This document shows positions 15,910-24,843 of a stretch of DNA of 64,000 nt, piece after piece (the stretch's first letter is position 1; every line of letters begins with the position of its first letter). The stretch is from assembly GCF_021129305.1 (NCBI RefSeq), contig NZ_JAJOMB010000014.1, forward strand, positions 1 through 64,000. Reading direction: 5' to 3'. The position numbers were made by a program, and so were the translations under genes. The stretch is from Kineosporia babensis (GTDB lineage: Bacteria > Actinomycetota > Actinomycetes > Actinomycetales > Kineosporiaceae). The notes beneath the pieces were generated by a model, which saw only the letters and a program-made list of their open reading frames with translations, was not told the DNA's origin and searched no databases.

Positions 15910-16835
15910 GCGTGACTTCCTCGGGGATCGGTAAGAACGGCGACCACGTCGGCCAGCCAGAGGCCGAGGACGACAGCAAGGGCCACGAGCATGGCGACGG
16001 CCTGGACCACCGGGGCATCCCGGCTGCCGACGGAGGTGACCAGCAGCTCGCCGAGACCGGCCATTCCGAAAACACTTTCGACCAGAGTGGTGCCGGCGAT
16101 CAGAGAACCGGTGACGACCGCGAACGAGCGGACCGCCGTGGGTGCCACCGCTGGGACCAGGTAGCGAGCCAGGATGGTGCGCCGGGGCAGTCCCCGCACG
16201 CGGGCGTCCTTGACGTGGGGCAGGCCGGTGGCGTCCTCCAGCGCTCCTCGAAGAAGCGCGGCCGTGTAGGCGGCGGTGGGCAGAGCGAGCGTGAGAACCG
16301 GCAGGAACAGCAGGTCAGGGCGCGTCCAGGGAGCCTGGGCGGGGAGTAGGGAGACCGGCGGCACCAGATCCAGGGCCACAGAGAAGATCGCCACCAGGAC
16401 GACGGCCACCACCACCTGGGGGAGCGCGGCCACAGCGGTGGAGCCTGCGCTCACGATCGAGCGCAGGGCCGCCGGGCCCCGGGCCCCCGCCCAGGCCAGC
16501 ACCGCGGTCAGTGGAACGACCACCAGCAGGGACCCCAGGACGAGAGCCGAGGAGACCCACAGGCGTCCGGTCACCAGATCGGCCACCTCCCGGCCGGTGA
16601 CCAGCGACCGTCCGAGGTCTCCGGTCAGCAGCCCGGTCAGCCAGTCCGCCCAGCGCACCAGGACCGGCCGGTCGAGGCCGGCCTCGGCCCTGAGCGCAGC
16701 CAGTTGCTCGGCGCTGGCCCGGCCACCGCTGCGCACCTCGACGGCGTCTCCCGGGAGCGCGGCGGCCGCCAGGAACACCAGGAGCGAGGAGATCAGCAGC
16801 AGGAGCGCTGCCCGCAGCAGCGGCCGGAGCAGCAC
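15906..16835 (-). CDS. ABC transporter permease, DppB/NikB-like
   Basis: This 309-residue protein has an N-terminal membrane span ('LLLLISSLLVFLAAAALPGD'), the 'LTGDLGRSLVTGREV' motif of DppB/NikB permeases and further spans. The EAA-like loop is 'VRGLPRRTILARYLVPAV' and the C-terminal region is 'TTLVESVFGMAGLGELLV'. The GTG start lies directly after the binding-protein stop. It pairs with the DppC-like permease to form the channel. Confidence 0.88.
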   Translation of the reverse strand: MLLRPLLRAALLLLISSLLVFLAAAALPGDAVEVRSGGRASAEQLAALRAEAGLDRPVLVRWADWLTGLLTGDLGRSLVTGREVADLVTGRLWVSSALVLGSLLVVVPLTAVLAWAGARGPAALRSIVSAGSTAVAALPQVVVAVVLVAIFSVALDLVPPVSLLPAQAPWTRPDLLFLPVLTLALPTAAYTAALLRGALEDATGLPHVKDARVRGLPRRTILARYLVPAVAPTAVRSFAVVTGSLIAGTTLVESVFGMAGLGELLVTSVGSRDAPVVQAVAMLVALAVVLGLWLADVVAVLTDPRGSHA

Positions 16836-16836
16836 G

Positions 16837-18372
16837 TCAGTTCGCCAGCTTGACCTGGTCGACGAAGGCCGTGGCGAAGCCGATGCCCTGGGGCAGGCCG
16901 CTGAGCCCGGGAGCGGTCAGGTCCAGCCGGTCACTGACCGCCCAGACCGCGTAGCCACCCTCGTCGCGCAGCCGGGTCTGCAGCTCACCCAGCTGCTCGC
17001 GGCGGGTGGCCTCGTCCGGCTCGGCGAGCGCCGTCGCCAGGTCGGCCGACCACTTCTTGTCCTCCCAGGCCGTCTCGTTACTGGGTGAGCCCGGGGTCAG
17101 GGCCACCCGGACCACGTCCAGGAAGCCGATCCCCCCGAGATAGCTCAGGTAGAAGGGCTTCTGACCGTAGACGTCCACGAAGTAGCTGTCCGGCGGGGAC
17201 AGCTCGACCTTGGCCCGGATACCGATCTCGGCCAGTTGCTCGCTGATCAGGGTGGCGGCGGTGTCCATCCCGGCGTAGGCGGTGGTGGAGTACAGGGTGA
17301 TGTCGACGCCGTCGGCCAGGCCGGCCTGGGCCATCAGTTCCTTGGCCTTCGCCAGGTCCTGCTCGCGCTGCGGCAGGTCCGGGCTGGAGACGTCGGCCGG
17401 GGTAATCAGGTCGTTGCCGAGGTCGCCGTAGCCGAGGAAGACGGTGTCCAGCAGTTGCTGGCGGTCCAGGGCCAGGCGCACGGCCTCACGCACCAGCGGG
17501 TCGTCGAAGGGCTTGGTGTCGGTGCGCATGGTCAGGGGGTACATCGTCGATCCGGGAATTTCCGCCAGAGCAGCGGTTTCCTTGTCGAGGGTCTGCGCCG
17601 CGGTGGCCGGCACAGCGCCGGCCCAGTCGACCTCGCCGGCCAGGAGCGCGTCGGCGCGCGCCTGCGGGTCGGGAATGGCCCGGACCTCGATGTGCTGGGA
17701 CGGCGGCTGCGGGCCCCACCAGTCGTCGTTGCGGTCGAACAGCGCGGTCTGGGCGTCACCACCGGCCGGCACGAACGGGCCGGAGCCCGCGACCGGGGTC
17801 TCGCCGGTGAAGTCGGTGCTGCCCTCGGGCACCACGAACGTGGCACCGGCCAGGGCGATCCCGACCTCGGCGTAGGGCTCCGTCGTCACCAGTTCGAGGG
17901 TGTTCTCGTCGACCGCGGAGGACTTCTTCAGGTCGAACATCCGCAGCCGGGCGAAGTTCTCGGCGGCCTTCTCCTCCATCCGCCGCAGCGAGAAGAGAGC
18001 GTCCGCGGCCCTCACGGGTTCGCCGTCGGAAAAGACGGCGTCATCGCGCAGCTCGATCGTCCAGGTCGTCAGCTTCTCGTCCGGGGTCCACGAGGTAGCC
18101 AGCCGCGGCTGGGCCTCCCCGTCCGGGCCGGGAACGGTCAGCGGGTCGTAAGTCAGCGCCATCCGGACGATGTCGCTCTCACCCGGCAGCAGCCCGTGCG
18201 GGTCGTCGGTGGCCACGGTGGGCGAGCCGGGCGCCGCGTACCGCACCGTCTCGGCCACCCCCTCGGCGCCCGTGTCACTGGAAGAGCCGCTGGAAGAGTC
18301 GCTGGATGACGAGCACCCCGCCAGCAGGGCGGCTGTCACGGCAGCAGCCAGTAGGGGTGAACGGGATCTCAT
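16837..18372 (-). CDS. Family 5 solute-binding lipoprotein (Opp/Nik/Cnt type)
   Basis: This 511-residue lipoprotein has a signal peptide with lipobox 'LLAGC' (acylated Cys at residue 20) and a Ser-rich tether. It then shows the SBP_bac_5 fold: 'YDPLTVPGPDGEAQPRLATS', 'DDAVFSDGEPVRAADALFSL', 'DDPLVREAVRLALDRQQLL'. Such proteins bind peptides, nickel chelates or opine metallophores. It lies 45 bases after the PKS/NRPS gene in the same orientation and is followed without gaps by two permeases and an ATPase. The likely role is to capture the metal-loaded product of the assembly line; this is inferred from its operon position. Confidence 0.87.
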   Translation of the reverse strand: MRSRSPLLAAAVTAALLAGCSSSSDSSSGSSSDTGAEGVAETVRYAAPGSPTVATDDPHGLLPGESDIVRMALTYDPLTVPGPDGEAQPRLATSWTPDEKLTTWTIELRDDAVFSDGEPVRAADALFSLRRMEEKAAENFARLRMFDLKKSSAVDENTLELVTTEPYAEVGIALAGATFVVPEGSTDFTGETPVAGSGPFVPAGGDAQTALFDRNDDWWGPQPPSQHIEVRAIPDPQARADALLAGEVDWAGAVPATAAQTLDKETAALAEIPGSTMYPLTMRTDTKPFDDPLVREAVRLALDRQQLLDTVFLGYGDLGNDLITPADVSSPDLPQREQDLAKAKELMAQAGLADGVDITLYSTTAYAGMDTAATLISEQLAEIGIRAKVELSPPDSYFVDVYGQKPFYLSYLGGIGFLDVVRVALTPGSPSNETAWEDKKWSADLATALAEPDEATRREQLGELQTRLRDEGGYAVWAVSDRLDLTAPGLSGLPQGIGFATAFVDQVKLAN

Positions 18373-18417
18373 GGTGGTGCCTTTCCTGATGGGTTTCGGT
18401 GAGGAGTTGAGGGAGAT

Positions 18418-21400
18418 TCAGCGGTCGGCCAGGTGCTTGCTCAGCAGTTCGTCGACCAGGGTCACGACGGTGGCCAGGACGGGCGGGCGCAGCATGCCGT
18501 AGTGATGGGTGTCCACCCCGTGCACCTGCAGCGGCCCGGCCAGGTGAGCGCCCCATCCCAGGTCCGCCAGCCGCTCGCGTGGGGTGTCGTCCACACCCAT
18601 GCCGATCCCGGAATTGCGCGGGGACGGCTGGTCGGCCCGGATCAGCAGGGTCTGGGTCCGCGGATCCGCCAGGCGTCCGGGAAGGTGCGCGGCCAGGGCC
18701 TGCAGGTGACGGCCGAAGACACCGACCCGGGCGTCGAGGGACTCGTTGCGCCCGAGCAGCCGGTGGCCGCGCAGCCTGGCCGATACGGCCTGTTCCCACT
18801 CCGGCCGGGACAGCCGGGAGAGTTCCCGTACCGCCTCCGGGCCGCTGTCCAGGTCGATGTCCAGGAACGCCTCGAGGGCGTGCAGGTGCCGCAGCGTCAC
18901 CGCCCGGCTGACCTGGTCGGCGTCCGCGCCGGGCACGGCGGTGATGTGGGTGGGATCGTTGGAGTCGAGCATGATCAGGGCGCTGACCACGTCCCCGTCG
19001 GCCTGCAGTTGGCGGGCCATCTCCTGGGCGAGGGTGCCGCCCATCGACCAGCCGCCCAGGAGCCAGGGCGATCGTGCGCCCGAATCCCGCAGCGCAGCAA
19101 TGTACTGCGCTGCGATGGCCGGGACGGTGGTGGCGCCCTCGTCCAGGGCGCCGGTCAGGACCGGATCGGCCAGCGCCGCGACATTGACGTCGGTGTTCAG
19201 CGAACGGGCCAGATCCACGTAGCACAGCACATCCCCACCCGAGGGGTGCACCAGGTACAAGGTGGGGGCCTGCGGCGAGGCCTCCGCCCGCAAGGGCAGC
19301 ACCAGGTCGGCCCCGGTCACCGGCAACGGGGCCGACGGGGCCGACGGGGCACCGACCGTCCAGGCGCCAGGGTCGGCGGCGAGCCCGCGCACGCGCTGCG
19401 TGTGCTGGGAAACCATGTCCTGAAGGGCCGGTTCGGGGAACGCTCCGTCGACGAAGTCCCACTGCAGCCGCAGCTCGCCGGCCTGTTCCAGAACCTGGTG
19501 GTCCAGCCAGGTCTGGGGGGTCTGGCCGACCGCGTGCACCTGCTCGCCGACCCATTCCAGGGATCCGGAATCCTCGAGCTGGTCGTGAACGCCCAGCGCC
19601 CCGGTGAAGACCACCGGCACCGAGTGCTGAGAGCCGGTGCGCCGGGCTCGTTCGGAAAGCACCTCCAGCGCGGAGAACTCGCGGTGGTCCAGATCGGCGA
19701 AGAGCTGGTCCTGGGTGGCCCGGGCCCGCTCCAGGAACGAGGCCGGCGCATTGGCCGGGACCTCGTGCAGCAGTAGCGAGGTGAAGTCCCCGACCACCTG
19801 GTTGACCTGGGGATGGATGGCCGGGCGGTCGAACAGCGTGAGCGTCACGCAGAACCCCCGGTGCCCGGACCAGTCCGCCAGCACGTCGTTGTACACGGTG
19901 AGCAGGACGGCGGTGGGCGTCACCCGGTGCGCCGCCGCCGCGGTGACCAGCTGGGACCACTCGTCTTTGGACAGGCGGGTGGCGATCCGGCGGAACCGTG
20001 GTGCACCGGTGGGCTCGGTGACCGGCAGCCGGGGCGCAGCGGGCAGCGTGTCGTAGCGCGAGCGCCAGTACTGCGCCGCGCGCTGCCCGGCCGGTCCACT
20101 GCGGCGCGCTTCCAGGGCGGCCACGCAACTGGCCGGATGCAGGGTCAGCTCCGGTAGTTCGACGCCCGGCTCCTCGTAGCACCGGCGCAGCTCGGCCTCG
20201 ATGATCCACCAGCTGGAGGCGTCACAGATCAGCACGTCCACACCGATCGCCAGCCGCACCCGCCCGCCCGGCAGCCGGGCCGCCTGCATCTGGACCAGCG
20301 GCCAGCTGTCCGAGGGCCCGGGCCGGTGCGCCACCTGCTCGCGCATCTGTGCCAGCCGCTCGTCCCGTTTCCCCTCGGAGGACTGGGTGAGGTCAAAGGT
20401 CCGGATCCGCAGGGGGCGCACCCGCTCGAGCGTGCGCATCCGTCCTTCCGGGGTGGTGACCGAGCGCAGCATGGGGTGCCGGGCGATCACCGTGTCCCAG
20501 GCCCGGGCGTAGCGGGCCACGTCCAGGTCCGGGCAGTCGTACTCCAGATAGAAGTGGCAGGGCACACCGCCGAAACGATGCCCACCCTCGCGCCCCACCC
20601 AGTAGGCGTGCTGCACCCGGGTCATCGGGAACGACCCGTCCGGGGCCAGCACTACTTCGGGCACCACGAATTCCGGCTCTGGGGAATGCTGTTGCGCGCC
20701 AGATGCCCGCAGTCGCTCGGTGAAGGCGGCGACCGTCGGTGCCGCCAGCAGATCGCGCAGTCCCAGCCGTACGCCCAGCTGTTCCTCCAGGGACACCAGC
20801 ATCCGCGTACCCAACAGGGAGTGCCCGCCCAGGGCGAAGAAGTCGTCCTCGTCGTCGGTCACCGGAGTGCCGAACAGTTCGCTCCACAACGCGGTCACCA
20901 CCTGCTGAACCTGGTCGCCGTTGGTGGAACCCGAAATTGAGGACGTCGTCCCTGCCTCCCGGGGGCGGCTCGCCTGAGCGATCCGCGGGGTCAGATCGGA
21001 CGTCGCCACCGCCACCGTGCTCGGCAGTTCACCCGCCGTACTGGCCGCGAGAAGCCTTTCCAGCGCGGGAAGACCGGTCTGCGCATCGAGGGCGCCGGTG
21101 GTCACCAGCGGACCGCCGGCCACCGACCACGCATCCCACAGCACACTGCACCAGTTCGTCGAGGCATCAGGGGCGGCGGCCAGCGCCCCCATGGCGGCGT
21201 TGGCCGCCGCGTACCCACCGATCCCCAGCCCACCCAGCAACGTGGTGGCCGACGACATCAGCAGCACGGTCTGTGGCCGGTCCTGGGCCGGGAGCGCCGA
21301 GATCGCCTCGCGCAGCACCCGCGCCCCACCGAGCTTGACGCTCAGGTGCGCGGCCAGCTGCTGTGCCTCGAGCGCGTCCAGGCGATCCAGGCTCGCGCCC

Positions 21401-24400
21401 TCGACCACACCGGCCGCGTACACCACGACCTTCAGCCGCCCACCTGCGCTCAGCCGCCCGAGCAGCTCCCGGGTGCCTTCGGCATCGGTGGCGTCCAGCC
21501 GGTACTCGGTCACCGCCGGGTGCGCGGGAGTCTCGGCCAGGTCACCGCGCTGACCACCCCGCGTGGTCACCGCCACCTGGTAACCGCGCTCGGCGAAGTG
21601 CGCGGCGATCAACCGGCCCACGGCGCCACGCCCGCCGATCACCAGAGCCTGCGGCTCCTCCAGCGGGGCCACGGGCAGCGCCGGAAGTTCCGGCTGCCAG
21701 GACACCAGCGTTCGCTGCCAACGGGTCCGGCCCCGCAGAGCGTTCTCGGTACCCGCGGGAGCCGGGTCGTCGGCCAGCGCGGCGGCATGAGCCAGCACAG
21801 CGCCGATCTCGTGCTCCACCGTGCCGTCGAGGGCCAGGTCGAGCGATGCCCAGCGAAGACCGGGACGTTCCTGCCCCAGGACGCGGGGCAGGACTCTGAT
21901 CGCGGCGGTAGCGGGCGCCGGGGCCGGGTCGCTGGCGACCTGCTCACCGCCCCGGGTGACCAGCAGAACCGCCGTGGGTGAGTCGTCGCCGGGCGCGACG
22001 GCCTGGGTGAAAGCGGTCACGGCGTCGAGCACGCTGGCGTCGGTACCGTCCGGTGCCTGGTCGTTCACCACGATGACGCCGGCCAAGCCGTCCTCGGACG
22101 ACCCGGCGGCGAGTTGAGCGCGCAGCCCGAGCGCCAGTTCACTGTTACCGGCCACTGTCCATCGACCAGACGGAGTGACCCGGCGTAGCGGGGCCACCGG
22201 CCGCCAAAGGGGCAGCTGCAACGGCTCGTCCGGGGTGACACGTTCGTCATCGGGCTGCTGGGTGCTCGGCGGGTCGATCCAGGCGCGACGTCGCTGGAAC
22301 GCATACCCCGGGACCTGGACCCGGCGACGGCCGGGGCCGGTCAGGACGCCGGGCTGAACCGGGACACCGTGCGCCCACAACTGGCCGAGGGCGTGCCGTA
22401 CGGTGATCTCGGCCGGCTCTTCCTCGTCGACGGTGAGCAGGGTGGCGCGCACACCGGCGAGCTTGTGCCGGGCGGCCAGCCCGGACAGGGAACCACCCGG
22501 GCCCACCTCGACCAGCACGCTGGGGCCGGTGACCGCCGCGCGCAAAGCGGCGGAGAAGAGCACGGTGCTGCGCAACTGGGCCACCCAGTGCTCCGGATCG
22601 CCGAGCGTGGCACCGTCGGCCGGCTGCCCGGTGACCGTGCTGATCAGCGGTACTGCCGGGTCCGAACCGGTCAGGCCGGTCAGAGCGGCCCGAACCTCGG
22701 GAAGGGCCGGATCGACCCGCCGCGAGTGCATCGCCGCGTCCAGGCGCAGCAGCGTGGCCCGGATCTGCAGACCGGTCAGTTCATCGGCCAGTGCGGTGAT
22801 CTCGGCCATCGGCCCGGAGACCAGACTGGAACCGGGGGCGTTGACTGCCGCCAGGTCCAGTTCCGGGTGGCGGGCGAGCCTTTCCAGAACTTCGGCCTCG
22901 TCCAGTTCCACGGCCAGCATCGCTCCACCGCCGGCGCTGCGGCCCGCAGCCGTGCAGCGGGCAGCGACCAGCCGTGCACCGTCGGCCGGGCTGAGAGCAC
23001 CGGAAACCACTGCGGCGGAGCACTCTCCGAGGCTGTGGCCGATCATCACGTCCGGTTTCACCCCCCAGTGCTGGAGGAGGGCGGCAACCCCGACCGAGAC
23101 GGCGTGGATCACCGGGACGGCCCGGGCGACGTCACGCACCCAGAACGGTTCCGAGGACGTGAAGGAGTCCCGGACATCGGCACCGATCAGGGGTTTCAGT
23201 AGTTCGGCGGTCTCGTCCACGGAGGCAGCGAAGACCGGTTCGGTGCGGTACAGCGTGGCGCCCATCTGGGCGTGGTGCCCGCCGGCGCCGGGGAAGGCGA
23301 AGATCACGCGCGGAGCGGAGGACGCGGCGTGGACCGGTGGTGCGGGCGGCTGGTCTCCCACGATGGTGACGCGGTGCGGGAGCTGGGCCCGGCCGTGGGC
23401 CAGGGTGTGGGCGATGTCGGCCGGTTCCGGTGCAGCAGGATCGTCCGACCAGGTGCGCAGGCGTTCGGCGGTGGCGACCGCAGCCGGTGCGGACGCGGCC
23501 GAGACCATCATGACCTGAGGGCGCGGCTGCGGGGTGACGGGAGTGGTCGCGGTCTCGGGGGCGGGCCCGAGCAGGACGTGGCAGTTGGTCCCGCCGATCC
23601 CGAAGGAGCTGACCCCGGCGAGCGGGGGTCCCTCCCAGGGGCGGGTGGTGTCGAGGACGTGGAACGGTGAACGGGCCAGCTGCAGCCCGGGATTGGCGGG
23701 CCGGGAATTCAGGGACGCCGGCATGGTGCGGTGCTGGACGGCCAGAACCGCCTTGATGAACGAGGCGATCCCGGCCGCCGCGTTGGCGTGCCCGATGGAG
23801 CTCTTGACCGAGCCGAGCCCGCACCAGGCCGGACCCGAACTGCCGAAGACCTTTCGCAGCGCGGCGACCTCGATCGGGTCGCCGATCGGGGTGGCGGTGC
23901 CGTGGGCCTCGATCAGCCCGACCTGTCGGGGATCGGCTCCGGCCACGGCCAGGGCCTCGGCGATCACCCGGGCCTGGCCCCGCACGGACGGCGCGGTGAA
24001 CCCGGCCTTGTCGGAACCGTCGTTGTTGACGGCGGAGCCGTGCAGGACCGCCAGGATCGGGTCATGATCGGCCAGCGCGTCGTCGAGGCGGCGAAGGACC
24101 ACCGCACCGACACCCTGGGAGTACACGACCCCGGTGCCGCTGGCGGCAAAGGGACGCACGACGCCGTCGGAGGAGAAGATCCCGCCGGGTACGTGCACGT
24201 ATCCCCGGCCCTGCGGAACGATCAGCGAGGCTCCGCCTGCGACCGCGGTGTCGCATTCTCCGGCGGTCAGGGACTGCACCGCCAGGTGGATCGCGACCAG
24301 TGAGGTGGAGCAGGTGGTGGCGACCGAGATGGCCGGTCCGGTCAGGCCCAGGCGGTAGGCCACCTGCAGCGGCAGGTAGTCGTTCTGCGTCGACAGCGTG

Positions 24401-24843
24401 GTCTGCATGCTGCCCAGCGGATCTGTCCCGCTACCGGTCGGATCCCAGCGGTCCGCGAGATTGCTGGCCAGGTAGGAGCTCTGGGTCGCTCCGGCGAAGA
24501 CACCGACCTGGCCCGCCTCGACGCCGGAGCCGTGGCCGGCGTCCTCCAGGGCGGTCCAGACCGCCTCCAGGAACAACCGGTGCTGCGGATCCAGCAGCGC
24601 GGCCTCGGCATCGGTCAGGCCGAAGGGGACGGGATCGACGAGATCCTGCCCCTCGATCAGGCCGACCACCGGGACGTGCCCTGGGTGGGAACGGATCTGG
24701 CGTGGCACGGCGGCCAGTTCCTCGGTGTTCAGCCGGCGAAGCCCACTTCGTCCCTCGGACAACAGCGACCAGTAGGCGGAGGTGTCCGAAGCGCCGGGAA
24801 AACGTGAGGCGGTGCCACAGACTGCGATCGGGATCTGGCTCAC
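18418..24843 (-). CDS. Hybrid PKS-NRPS, HMWP1-like: KS-AT-KR-ACP-Cy-TE without MT domains and without a terminal PCP
   Basis: This 2141-residue protein carries six domains. The KS (about 1-425) has active Cys in 'TTCSTSLVAIH' near residue 177, 'EAHGTATPIGDP' and 'SSIGHANAAAG'. The AT (about 505-790) has 'GHSLGE' near 600 and 'AAMHS', suggesting malonyl-CoA. The KR (about 1065-1245) has 'GGRGAVG' and a Ser/Tyr/Asn triad around 'GIGGYAAANA'. The ACP has 'FFALGGHSLLG' near 1335. The Cy (about 1385-1800) has the intact DxxxxDxxS motif 'DVLICDASS' near 1534. The TE (about 1870-2141) has 'GWSMGG' near 1931 and a C-terminal His in 'VDTHHYGM'. Order and types match yersiniabactin HMWP1 (about 3160 residues) except that both MTs and the PCP between Cy and TE are absent. 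It would add malonate, ketoreduce, cyclise a Cys, and release the product. It overlaps the upstream NRPS gene by four bases. Confidence 0.92.
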   Translation of the reverse strand: MSQIPIAVCGTASRFPGASDTSAYWSLLSEGRSGLRRLNTEELAAVPRQIRSHPGHVPVVGLIEGQDLVDPVPFGLTDAEAALLDPQHRLFLEAVWTALEDAGHGSGVEAGQVGVFAGATQSSYLASNLADRWDPTGSGTDPLGSMQTTLSTQNDYLPLQVAYRLGLTGPAISVATTCSTSLVAIHLAVQSLTAGECDTAVAGGASLIVPQGRGYVHVPGGIFSSDGVVRPFAASGTGVVYSQGVGAVVLRRLDDALADHDPILAVLHGSAVNNDGSDKAGFTAPSVRGQARVIAEALAVAGADPRQVGLIEAHGTATPIGDPIEVAALRKVFGSSGPAWCGLGSVKSSIGHANAAAGIASFIKAVLAVQHRTMPASLNSRPANPGLQLARSPFHVLDTTRPWEGPPLAGVSSFGIGGTNCHVLLGPAPETATTPVTPQPRPQVMMVSAASAPAAVATAERLRTWSDDPAAPEPADIAHTLAHGRAQLPHRVTIVGDQPPAPPVHAASSAPRVIFAFPGAGGHHAQMGATLYRTEPVFAASVDETAELLKPLIGADVRDSFTSSEPFWVRDVARAVPVIHAVSVGVAALLQHWGVKPDVMIGHSLGECSAAVVSGALSPADGARLVAARCTAAGRSAGGGAMLAVELDEAEVLERLARHPELDLAAVNAPGSSLVSGPMAEITALADELTGLQIRATLLRLDAAMHSRRVDPALPEVRAALTGLTGSDPAVPLISTVTGQPADGATLGDPEHWVAQLRSTVLFSAALRAAVTGPSVLVEVGPGGSLSGLAARHKLAGVRATLLTVDEEEPAEITVRHALGQLWAHGVPVQPGVLTGPGRRRVQVPGYAFQRRRAWIDPPSTQQPDDERVTPDEPLQLPLWRPVAPLRRVTPSGRWTVAGNSELALGLRAQLAAGSSEDGLAGVIVVNDQAPDGTDASVLDAVTAFTQAVAPGDDSPTAVLLVTRGGEQVASDPAPAPATAAIRVLPRVLGQERPGLRWASLDLALDGTVEHEIGAVLAHAAALADDPAPAGTENALRGRTRWQRTLVSWQPELPALPVAPLEEPQALVIGGRGAVGRLIAAHFAERGYQVAVTTRGGQRGDLAETPAHPAVTEYRLDATDAEGTRELLGRLSAGGRLKVVVYAAGVVEGASLDRLDALEAQQLAAHLSVKLGGARVLREAISALPAQDRPQTVLLMSSATTLLGGLGIGGYAAANAAMGALAAAPDASTNWCSVLWDAWSVAGGPLVTTGALDAQTGLPALERLLAASTAGELPSTVAVATSDLTPRIAQASRPREAGTTSSISGSTNGDQVQQVVTALWSELFGTPVTDDEDDFFALGGHSLLGTRMLVSLEEQLGVRLGLRDLLAAPTVAAFTERLRASGAQQHSPEPEFVVPEVVLAPDGSFPMTRVQHAYWVGREGGHRFGGVPCHFYLEYDCPDLDVARYARAWDTVIARHPMLRSVTTPEGRMRTLERVRPLRIRTFDLTQSSEGKRDERLAQMREQVAHRPGPSDSWPLVQMQAARLPGGRVRLAIGVDVLICDASSWWIIEAELRRCYEEPGVELPELTLHPASCVAALEARRSGPAGQRAAQYWRSRYDTLPAAPRLPVTEPTGAPRFRRIATRLSKDEWSQLVTAAAAHRVTPTAVLLTVYNDVLADWSGHRGFCVTLTLFDRPAIHPQVNQVVGDFTSLLLHEVPANAPASFLERARATQDQLFADLDHREFSALEVLSERARRTGSQHSVPVVFTGALGVHDQLEDSGSLEWVGEQVHAVGQTPQTWLDHQVLEQAGELRLQWDFVDGAFPEPALQDMVSQHTQRVRGLAADPGAWTVGAPSAPSAPLPVTGADLVLPLRAEASPQAPTLYLVHPSGGDVLCYVDLARSLNTDVNVAALADPVLTGALDEGATTVPAIAAQYIAALRDSGARSPWLLGGWSMGGTLAQEMARQLQADGDVVSALIMLDSNDPTHITAVPGADADQVSRAVTLRHLHALEAFLDIDLDSGPEAVRELSRLSRPEWEQAVSARLRGHRLLGRNESLDARVGVFGRHLQALAAHLPGRLADPRTQTLLIRADQPSPRNSGIGMGVDDTPRERLADLGWGAHLAGPLQVHGVDTHHYGMLRPPVLATVVTLVDELLSKHLADR

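Noticed and set aside
13727-16075. A single 782-residue frame covering the ATPase and the DppC-like permease region
   Set aside because: The first 320 residues are Arg/Gly/Pro-rich, the typical reading of a shifted frame through the permease gene. The ATPase starts at 15115 with a four-base overlap.
18275-20209. A 644-residue frame on the minus strand across the end of the PKS/NRPS and the binding-protein start
   Set aside because: It is an out-of-frame shadow of the PKS/NRPS gene, with a composition of Arg, Gly, Pro and Ala and no domain.
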